This document shows, in pieces, positions 5,850 through 10,866 of a stretch of 10,866 nucleotides of DNA. The position numbers and the translations under genes were made by a program. The DNA is from JASFEQ01 sp050122535. GTDB taxonomy: Bacteria; Desulfobacterota; DSM-4660; Desulfatiglandales; HGW-15. The DNA is taken from contig JASFIT010000117.1 in NCBI GenBank assembly GCA_050122535.1, forward strand, positions 1-10,866, in the 5' to 3' direction. The notes below the pieces were generated by a model that saw only the letters and a list, made by a program, of their open reading frames with translations, had not been told where the DNA came from and ran no database searches. Numbering within the stretch: position 1 is the stretch's first letter; the number at the start of each line of letters is the position of its first letter.

Positions 5850-7295
5850 CTATTCCCGTATCTTCAAAGTGATATAAAGGGTGCTTCCGCGCCGATTGAT
5901 CAAGAGGAGAATGGTGTCCCCAGCCCCATAGGAACTGATCTTTTTATTGAATTCCTCAAGGGTTCTTACAGGCGCCTGGTCCACCTCAATAATGATGTCC
6001 CCCGGCGCTACGCCAGCTTCCGCTGCGGGTGAGTTTGCTTCAACCTGGGCCACCACAAGACCGCTCGTCTCCGATAGGCGAAAATTCCTTGCGAGCTCGG
6101 GAGTGATCTCTTTCAAGGTGAGGCCAAGATTGGGCTCGGCCTCAGCTACAGCAGGGGGTTCGCCTTCCTCTTTGAGTTCTCCCACCTCCGCCTGGAGCGC
6201 CTTCTTTTGTCCCTTTCGGATGACCTCAACGGTGACCCACTTGCCTACAGGCGTAGATGCCACCACATATGGGAGTTGGTTCATTTCAGCTATCTCTTTT
6301 CCGTCAAAGGAGACGATCACATCACCTCTTTTGATACCGGCCTTCTCTGCTGGGCCGCCGGATACCACATCTGCAACCAGCGCTCCATTTTCATCTTTAA
6401 GGTCGAGCTTGTCCTTTAGCTCTGGGGTAATCTTTTGGATCAGCACACCCAGCCAGCCCCTGACTACCTTGCCTTTCTTAAGTTGGGGGAGGAGGTCTTT
6501 GGCCATATTGATGGGAATCGCAAACCCGATACCAACGCTTCCTCCGGTTTGTGTGAAGATGGCCGAATTGATCCCGACCACTTCTCCCATCGTGTTCAGA
6601 AGAGGGCCCCCACTGTTCCCAGGGTTGATAGAGGCATCAGTCTGGATAAAATTGTCATAGGAGCCTGTCCCGAGCTGCCTAAACTTGGCACTGACAATGC
6701 CAGCCGTTACGGTATGACCCAGGCCAAAAGGATTTCCGATGGCTATGACCCAATCACCCACGTCCAATTTTTCCGAGTCGCCGAGGGGCAGAGGTTCTAA
6801 AGGCGTGTCAGCCTTAATTCGGATAAGGGCCAGATCGGTCTTGGGATCGCGGCCAATGATTTCCGCCTTAAACTCTCTCTTGTCTGCCAGTTTCACCTTA
6901 ATCTCATCCGTCTTCTCAACCACATGGTTGTTGGTCAGGATGAGGCCATCTTTATGTATGATGAAACCTGAACCAAGACTTCTCTGCCTGAAATCCTTGG
7001 GCAGTTGATCCCCAAAAAATCGATCAAAGAATTCTCTGAAAGGATCATTTGGGCCAAAGGGCATTGGAGCCCGCTCTCGACCCTTTACCACCTTTAAGGT
7101 GCTAATATTGACCACTGACGGACTCGCCTCTTTGGCCAATTCCGAGAAGGATCCAGGTGTGGTTGCCACTGTTGAAGTGGTTTGAGCCTCTGGCGTTGAA
7201 ATGGGATTGAGGAGGGTGGACAGAGTATATCCCCCAATGAGGCAAAATAGTGTCCAGCCGATCAGGGCGGTCTTTGGCAAAGCGTTTCTCTTCAT
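5850..7295 (-). CDS. degP: DegP/HtrA-type (Do-like) periplasmic serine endoprotease
   Basis: A 481-aa envelope protease/chaperone that degrades or holds misfolded periplasmic proteins. An N-terminal hydrophobic segment (about 9-29) is a signal peptide or membrane anchor. The trypsin-like domain covers roughly 50-275, with the catalytic triad visible: H124 in TNNHVVE, D154 in KTDLALIRI and S228 in NPGNSGGPL. The LGSGF strand at 107-111 is also typical. PDZ1 lies at about 277-373 (GWLGVLIQKITPEL, then GGPAEKAGIKRGDVIVSFDG) and PDZ2 at about 388-480 (SPAAEAGVAPGDIIIEVD). A short proline/glutamate-rich linker (376-388) joins the PDZ domains. Length and two-PDZ layout match the DegP/DegQ/MucD group, so the exact symbol is not certain. 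AAAGGAG stands 7 bases before the ATG. The gene appears to be a single transcription unit, with 194 bases in front of it. Confidence 0.95.
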   Translation of the reverse strand: MKRNALPKTALIGWTLFCLIGGYTLSTLLNPISTPEAQTTSTVATTPGSFSELAKEASPSVVNISTLKVVKGRERAPMPFGPNDPFREFFDRFFGDQLPKDFRQRSLGSGFIIHKDGLILTNNHVVEKTDEIKVKLADKREFKAEIIGRDPKTDLALIRIKADTPLEPLPLGDSEKLDVGDWVIAIGNPFGLGHTVTAGIVSAKFRQLGTGSYDNFIQTDASINPGNSGGPLLNTMGEVVGINSAIFTQTGGSVGIGFAIPINMAKDLLPQLKKGKVVRGWLGVLIQKITPELKDKLDLKDENGALVADVVSGGPAEKAGIKRGDVIVSFDGKEIAEMNQLPYVVASTPVGKWVTVEVIRKGQKKALQAEVGELKEEGEPPAVAEAEPNLGLTLKEITPELARNFRLSETSGLVVAQVEANSPAAEAGVAPGDIIIEVDQAPVRTLEEFNKKISSYGAGDTILLLINRRGSTLYITLKIRE

Positions 7296-7416
7296 AATGT
7301 TCTCCTTTATTCCTAAAAGCTTCGCGTGAAACTAAAATTAATTTAAATTCAGCATGTTAGCCCTTCTACAAAACCTTTGCGTTGATCTGGAAGAGGGTTT
7401 GATATCATTCATTGAA

Positions 7417-7444
7417 AAAATAAGCAGATAATCCAAAGGATCAA
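7417..7444 (-). promoter_or_regulatory. Weak candidate promoter for the HtrA gene
   Basis: On the minus strand TTGATC (7444-7439) is followed after 16 bases by TATTTT (7422-7417), a moderate sigma70-like match about 120 bases upstream of the protease start codon. Envelope-stress sigma factor boxes were looked for by eye and none was convincing. Confidence 0.25.
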
Positions 7445-7471
7445 GCCCGAGTACCGGATTTCTAGAGGGGA

Positions 7472-7495
7472 TGTTAATGGAAGGATCCATTAACA
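7472..7495. terminator. Perfect 10-bp inverted repeat at the end of the dehydratase-activase gene set
   Basis: TGTTAATGGA (7472-7481), a four-base loop, and TCCATTAACA (7486-7495) form a perfect hairpin. The TAA stop codon of the Mth938-like gene (7490-7492) lies inside one arm. On the minus strand the hairpin is followed by TCCCCTCTAG, not a T-run, so it is not a textbook intrinsic terminator. It may be a 3'-end stabilising hairpin or a protein-binding palindrome upstream of the HtrA gene. Confidence 0.4.
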
Positions 7496-7831
7496 GGTCA
7501 AGTGAAAGCAGGCGCCCACCCGCTTCTTGTGGGATATTTCATTGTAGTATCTCATGGCATCATGGTTTGGCGCTGCAATAAAAGTTATGCCTCTCTGACG
7601 AAGTATTTTTTCAAGCGTCTTCTCAGGTCTTACCTGGCCGCTGACGCCCGTACCGGCAATAATGCATTCTGGTCCAGATTCGATGAGTTCTCTTATGTCA
7701 TCACTCGAGAGTCTGTGCCCACTCATTCGCCGCCAGGGCTCCATGATAAGTCCATCAGGGTAAATGAGAAGATCCGAGGTGTGTTTCTTTCCATCAATAA
7801 TAATGACCCCAAATGAGCAGTCGTCGATCAT
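7490..7831 (-). CDS. Mth938-like domain protein (DUF498/NDUFAF3 family)
   Basis: A 113-aa protein made almost entirely of one Mth938-like domain (PF04430). Matching stretches are FGVIIIDGKKHTSDLLIYPD at 7-26, WRRMSGHRLSSDDIRELIE at 33-51, the glycine-rich AGTGVSG at 59-65, the APNHDAMRYYNEISHKKRVG run near 87-106 and the C-terminal ACFHLTC ending. The biochemical role of this family is not settled; eukaryotic relatives include the complex I assembly factor NDUFAF3 and AAMDC. The frame is open a further 69 codons upstream, but that part overlaps the activase gene, so ATG 7831 is chosen; AAGGA lies 10 bases ahead. It starts 23 bases after the activase stop and is almost certainly co-transcribed, which ties it to the dehydratase system rather than to HtrA downstream. 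It is probably cytoplasmic. Confidence 0.85.
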   Translation of the reverse strand: MIDDCSFGVIIIDGKKHTSDLLIYPDGLIMEPWRRMSGHRLSSDDIRELIESGPECIIAGTGVSGQVRPEKTLEKILRQRGITFIAAPNHDAMRYYNEISHKKRVGACFHLTC

Positions 7832-7854
7832 TACAATAGTGTCCTTTTTTCCCT

Positions 7855-8634
7855 CTATTGGACCTGCTTCCTTGCCATGAGCGCTGCACCAAGAGCGCCA
7901 ATAATCTGGGGTTCTGTGTGCAGGTGCATGGATGTTCCTAGCTTCTCCTCCAAAAGTGCCACCACGCCCCTGTTTTTCGCTACACCCCCGCTCATGGTTA
8001 CAGCGCCATGCACGCCGACCGTCTTGATCATGCTCCACACCCTGTTGACAATGGCCCGGTGTAGCCCCCGGATGATTTCCTCTTTAGGGTGATTCTGAGC
8101 GACCAGTGAGACCACCTCGCTTTCGGCAAACACGGTGCAGACGCTACTGATGCGTAATTCCCCACTGGCCTCCAAAGAGAGCTTTCCCATGTCGTCCAAG
8201 GAGACCTGGAGCTTAGATGCCATCACCTCCAGGAAGCGGCCTGTACCAGCGGCACACTTGTCATTCATGGTGAAGTCCAGCACCTTGCCTCCCTCGCCAA
8301 CCCGGATCACCTTGGAGTCCTGCCCACCGATATCGATAACCGTTTCGGTGTCAGGGAAGAGGTGACGGGCACCCAGACCGTGGCATGATATCTCCGTGAC
8401 TTTTTTGTCTGCCGAAGGCACGGAGATCCTTCCATAACCCGTGGCTACAGCCCTTCTGATCTGATCCCGGCCAAGGCCTGCCTCCACCAAGGCCTTTTCC
8501 AAGGCCTCTTCTGCGGCGTCGGTGCTGTTGGCTCCGGTCTGAATGATGCTGTATCCGGCCAAGCCATCACGGGCATCAATGATCACTGCTTCAGTACTCA
8601 GGGAACCCACGTCTATGCCTACGAAGTAATCCAC
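7855..8634 (-). CDS. 2-hydroxyacyl-CoA dehydratase activase (HgdC/BadF-type ATPase)
   Basis: A 259-aa ASKHA-fold ATPase (BcrAD_BadFG, PF01869) that uses ATP to push one electron at very low potential into the partner dehydratase or reductase. Numbered from the chosen GTG: phosphate-1 motif GIDVGS at 6-11, DIGGQDSK at 101-108, NDKCAAGTGRFLE at 124-136, CTVFAESEV at 166-174 and the adenosine-region SGGVAKN at 215-221. C127 and C166 are the two cysteines that in HgdC bind the [4Fe-4S] cluster shared across the homodimer. The frame remains open to 8694, but those 20 extra codons run through a palindromic repeat and read as non-family sequence; GTG 8634, preceded by GAGAGA, gives the normal family length. 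A single activase gene suggests a homodimer as in HgdC, not the BcrA/BcrD pair. Its electron donor is not encoded in the window. Confidence 0.94.
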   Translation of the reverse strand: MDYFVGIDVGSLSTEAVIIDARDGLAGYSIIQTGANSTDAAEEALEKALVEAGLGRDQIRRAVATGYGRISVPSADKKVTEISCHGLGARHLFPDTETVIDIGGQDSKVIRVGEGGKVLDFTMNDKCAAGTGRFLEVMASKLQVSLDDMGKLSLEASGELRISSVCTVFAESEVVSLVAQNHPKEEIIRGLHRAIVNRVWSMIKTVGVHGAVTMSGGVAKNRGVVALLEEKLGTSMHLHTEPQIIGALGAALMARKQVQ

Positions 8635-8654
8635 AATTTCTCTCTCATCGAAGC

Positions 8655-8703
8655 CTCGCCTTCCCGGCGCATATCCCGCCTTAGGCGGGAGCAAACCGGC
8701 GAG
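8655..8703. repeat. Nested palindromic repeat just upstream of the activase start
   Basis: TCCCGCC (8674-8680), TTA, GGCGGGA (8684-8690) form a perfect 7-bp hairpin. Around it CTCGCC (8655-8660) and GGCGAG (8698-8703) form outer 6-bp arms. The whole structure ends about 20 bases before the GTG start of the activase, and the longer open frame runs through it, which argues against starts further upstream. It may be a dispersed intergenic repeat or an RNA hairpin affecting translation of the activase. Confidence 0.5.
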
Positions 8704-8738
8704 TTAGTGGAGTAAATATCTATTGCCTAAAGCGAACA

Positions 8739-8821
8739 GATGCCAGATACCTGATTCCGGATGCCAGATAAATTAAAATGAATTCCTTTAATCCGGTATC
8801 CGGCGGCCGGCATCCGGTATC
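8739..8821. repeat. Imperfect inverted repeat with 21-base internal periodicity
   Basis: In the 262-base gap between the 437-aa subunit and the activase, 8746-8770 and 8797-8821 are inverted copies matching at 20 of 25 positions across a 26-base loop. Each side also contains a direct repeat with a 21-base period: GATGCCAGATA at 8739-8749 and 8760-8770, and ATCCGGTATC at 8791-8800 and 8812-8821. All are variants of a GATACCGGATGCC-like unit. The remainder of the gap (8704-8738 and 8822-8896) shows nothing recognisable. The layout fits a dispersed intergenic repeat family; it could also fold in the mRNA and separate the expression of the two genes. Confidence 0.55.
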
Positions 8822-8896
8822 ACGTGTAAACTCTTAACACACCATATTAGTATCTCTAAAACCTGGCACATCTTAGGGCCCTCTTTTATGAAGAGA

Positions 8897-10210
8897 TCAA
8901 TTCTCCATGGCCTCAAAGAAGGCCTCCAGGCGGGTGTTGGCCTGTTCCTCGGAGTAGGCCCGGGAGTCTGTAATATCCCCTTCGATGACCACAGAAGGCA
9001 CTCCTAGCCGTTCCATCAAAAGGCGCTTCAGATCGTATTGACCCACAGAATAGGGCTTGCAGCTTCTAGCCGAGTGAATGACCAGGCCATCTACATGGTA
9101 CTCCTTCACAAGCCGCTCCATGAGCCTCAGCCGGTGGTTCAGGTTGTTGTTTAGAATGACCAGGCTGTATGCCTTAACCATAGACTCCAAAGGTCGGTTT
9201 TCGTCCATGTACGGGGTGGTCTCGGCCCAGGCATTGGTGTAGGTGGCGACAACGAAATTCATGCCGTGTTCGGCGAAGAGATTTGAATAGTCGCGGACCT
9301 TATACCAAATGGCAATGTTATCCCACATGAGGCGCTTCTGTTCATTCTTGATGGCGCCCACACCGCGTTCCACCCGCTCCTTTAATTCATTCAGAAGCAT
9401 TTGGTAATAGTCCAGAGTCAAAGGCAGCCCCCGTAATGAAACAATGGGTGCCAGATGGATGAAGGCGTCGAAGATGGTCATTGGAGCAGGCCTTGCCTTC
9501 ATGGTGGCGAGCACCTCGCCCCAGGCCAAGGAGGAGTCCCGTGCAAGGCGGATGATCTCTTGGAACTTCTGGTAGTTGAATGGCCGCCTGGAGACTTGCT
9601 CCAATACGGGGATCATCTCTTCGAATTGACGGATCATATATGAGATATCGTTCTCTGTTATTTCCTCGAAATTGTAAGGGGTATCAAACAGCACGAGTGG
9701 GATGTTCAGATACCGAGCCAGGGCCTTGAACCAATAGACGACCGTCTGGCAAATGTTGTTGGAGGCGAAGAGAAGGTCAGGTTTAGGAAGCTTGCCAGCA
9801 GGGGTCTTTCCTGAGAAGTAGTGGCCAAGGTCTGTGCGGGCATAGGAGCAGAGATCCTGGTGAAAGCCCTGCTCTTCTGCCGCAGCGCATAGCTCAGTGG
9901 CCATCTTCTGCGCTCCACAGAGGGCGCCGTGGTTCTCCGGATAGATGGTGTAGAAGCCAAAGGGTCTGAGCAGCTCCACCGGTGCACCGCTCGTCACCCA
10001 TGCGATGGGCTTGGCTCCTTTCGCAAAGCGAGAGAGATAGTAATGCCTGGTCATTATCTCTCTGAGGCGCTCGGCGGATTTGAGCGGCGGGCCAAAATGG
10101 GGGTTGGGCTCTTTGCGGCGACGCTTCTTACCCGCCTGGGCAAAGCGCATGAGGGCGGGTGCCCCCAGATCCTTCATGAATTGATATCTTAGGTTCTTGG
10201 CGAATGGCAT
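8897..10210 (-). CDS. 2-hydroxyacyl-CoA dehydratase / benzoyl-CoA reductase family subunit (HGD-D)
   Basis: A complete 437-aa member of the HGD-D family (PF06050). These subunits carry a [4Fe-4S] cluster that takes an electron from the activase and drives radical dehydration of a 2-hydroxyacyl-CoA or reduction of an aromatic acyl-CoA. Three cysteines lie in family-like contexts and are the likely cluster ligands: C121 (DLCSYARTDLGHYFSG), C154 (NNICQTVVYW) and C384 (SARSCKPYS). Further cysteines are C98 and C108. The C-terminus GDITDSRAYSEEQANTRLEA (411-430) is the typical family ending. The N-terminal 35 residues are rich in lysine and arginine (KKRRRKE at 28-34). AGGA stands 7 bases before the ATG. 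It follows another subunit of the same family by 90 bases and precedes the activase by 262 bases. Dehydratase versus reductase, and the substrate, cannot be decided from sequence. Confidence 0.93.
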   Translation of the reverse strand: MPFAKNLRYQFMKDLGAPALMRFAQAGKKRRRKEPNPHFGPPLKSAERLREIMTRHYYLSRFAKGAKPIAWVTSGAPVELLRPFGFYTIYPENHGALCGAQKMATELCAAAEEQGFHQDLCSYARTDLGHYFSGKTPAGKLPKPDLLFASNNICQTVVYWFKALARYLNIPLVLFDTPYNFEEITENDISYMIRQFEEMIPVLEQVSRRPFNYQKFQEIIRLARDSSLAWGEVLATMKARPAPMTIFDAFIHLAPIVSLRGLPLTLDYYQMLLNELKERVERGVGAIKNEQKRLMWDNIAIWYKVRDYSNLFAEHGMNFVVATYTNAWAETTPYMDENRPLESMVKAYSLVILNNNLNHRLRLMERLVKEYHVDGLVIHSARSCKPYSVGQYDLKRLLMERLGVPSVVIEGDITDSRAYSEEQANTRLEAFFEAMEN

Positions 10211-10300
10211 GAGCGATTCCTAAAACACAGATCTATGTCCATTACTCATAATTTATATATCATAATACAGCGCATCAACTGATATGAAATTCATTCCCTC

Positions 10301-10866
10301 CTATCTGATCATTTCCACAAAGGCCTCCACACGCGTTTTCAGCTGGCCGCTCAGTCCCTGGTGAAGCTCAGTGTCGATGATGAGTGCGAGAAAACCCCTT
10401 TTTTTCAGTTCTTCCACCAACTGGGGTATGTCAAACAGCTCTGGTTCGCAAAACTTCACCATGTAAAAAATAACTCCCCTAGCGCCAGTATGATCCATTT
10501 TCTCAAGGAGATAGTCCAAGCGCTCACTCACAGGAGAGTCTTTTGTCGTGCAGGGAGGCATACTAAAATAGGCTTCAGCCAGCGCCTCAAAGGGATCCTC
10601 GGCCTGGCTCAGGGGCATCAAAAGACGTCTGCTGCAGCTGAGCAGGTCATCGTCAGCCACCCTAACCCCAAGATCGTCTAAAAGGGTGAGGATTTCTGGG
10701 GGGTTAGGCAACACGCCACTCAAGAGCACTGGAGGAGCATCCCCAGTCTGCCCCTTCGAATCGGCCAAAAAACCCTCCAGCAATGGAATGAGATCGTCGG
10801 GATGGAGATACTCCGTGTAGCGGATGGCCTGGTAAAACTGGGCGTTGGAAGCACGAAGCCCCCCAT
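10301..10866 (-). CDS. Second dehydratase/reductase subunit (HgdB/BcrB-like), C-terminal part (cut by window edge)
   Basis: The frame is open to the right edge, so the N-terminal portion is missing; 187 residues are visible, starting GGLRASNAQFYQAI. The visible part is the C-terminal Rossmann-like domain of HGD-D proteins: LLSGVLPNPPEILTLLDDLG (visible residues 47-66), VADDDLLSCSRRL (69-81), then GARGVIFYMVKFCEPELFDI (127-146) and IIDTELHQGLSGQLKTRVEA (162-181). The cysteine in KFCEPE (visible residue 139) is at the position of a cluster ligand in HgdB/BcrB proteins; C77 in LLSCSR is another candidate. Similarity to the other subunit is distant, so the two would form a heterodimer as in HgdAB or the BcrCB half of benzoyl-CoA reductase. 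A TTG at 10783 is an internal codon and not a start. A 90-base gap with nothing recognisable separates it from the next gene. Confidence 0.9.
   Translation of the reverse strand, partial: GGLRASNAQFYQAIRYTEYLHPDDLIPLLEGFLADSKGQTGDAPPVLLSGVLPNPPEILTLLDDLGVRVADDDLLSCSRRLLMPLSQAEDPFEALAEAYFSMPPCTTKDSPVSERLDYLLEKMDHTGARGVIFYMVKFCEPELFDIPQLVEELKKRGFLALIIDTELHQGLSGQLKTRVEAFVEMIR

Noticed and set aside
5947..6660. A 237-codon open frame on the plus strand opposite the HtrA gene
   Set aside because: It is serine/threonine/proline-rich without domain features and lies wholly opposite a clear protease with catalytic motifs; a shadow of the coding strand.
7296..7471. A heat-shock or envelope-stress type promoter before the HtrA gene
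   Set aside because: No convincing sigma32 or sigmaE box pair was found by eye; only a moderate sigma70-like match was recorded.
7832..8038. N-terminal 69-codon extension of the Mth938-like frame
   Set aside because: It overlaps the conserved C-terminal part of the activase in another frame, is rich in Arg/Gly/His, and does not resemble the family.
8739..8821. CRISPR-like array
   Set aside because: Repeat units are about 10-11 bases with 21-base spacing and only two copies per side in inverted arrangement; no 25-40-base repeats with unique spacers and no cas genes.
10361..10681. A 106-codon plus-strand frame opposite the partial dehydratase subunit
   Set aside because: The opposite strand carries a recognisable HGD-D C-terminal domain; no plus-strand homology or ribosome site is evident.
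8897..10866. A complete class I benzoyl-CoA reductase operon (bcrCBAD type)
   Set aside because: Only one activase-type gene of HgdC length is present instead of the two different ATPase subunits, and no aromatic pathway genes are visible, so the general dehydratase/reductase call is safer.

Overview
The window reads as a piece of chromosome from an anaerobic bacterium, most likely a Desulfobacterota (deltaproteobacterial) sulfate reducer or a relative. This is an inference. It rests on an oxygen-sensitive 2-hydroxyacyl-CoA dehydratase / benzoyl-CoA reductase type gene set, a Do-like protease, polar amino-acid ABC genes, and an evenly mixed base composition with scattered GC-rich palindromic repeats. 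Every convincing gene lies on the minus strand, so transcription runs from high to low coordinates. No rRNA, tRNA, CRISPR array, transposase or phage gene was seen.

Right part (10866 down to 7490): a four-gene set. It has the 3' part of an HgdB/BcrB-like dehydratase subunit (cut by the window edge), a complete second subunit of the same superfamily (437 aa), the ATP-dependent [4Fe-4S] activase HgdC/BadF type (259 aa from a GTG start), and a 113-aa Mth938/DUF498 protein 23 bases after the activase. Together they look like a two-component radical-type dehydratase/reductase with its archerase activator. The substrate cannot be read from the sequence. The 262-base gap before the activase holds two palindromic repeat structures.

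Middle (7295 to 5850): a DegP/HtrA-type periplasmic serine protease with an intact His-Asp-Ser triad and two PDZ domains, apparently transcribed on its own.

Left-middle (5693 to 396): a probable operon for polar amino-acid uptake. A strong sigma70-like promoter (TTGACA, 17 bp, TATTTT) carries an 8-bp inverted repeat centred on its -10 box and is followed by a possible 31-codon leader ORF. Then come permease 1, a GlnQ-type ATPase, a 427-base gap, the periplasmic binding protein, permease 2 and a MATE-family exporter. The gap contains a 269-bp element bounded by 25-bp terminal inverted repeats (23/25 identical), which resembles a MITE or similar non-autonomous element sitting inside the operon. 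The two permeases are diverged paralogues and probably form a heterodimer.

Left edge (267 to 1): the N-terminal 89 residues of an exported metallo-beta-lactamase-fold hydrolase, cut by the window edge.

The points most worth following are the inverted-repeat element splitting the transporter operon, the promoter/operator/leader arrangement in front of it, the pairing of a Mth938 protein with a dehydratase activase, and the MATE exporter placed at the end of an uptake operon.
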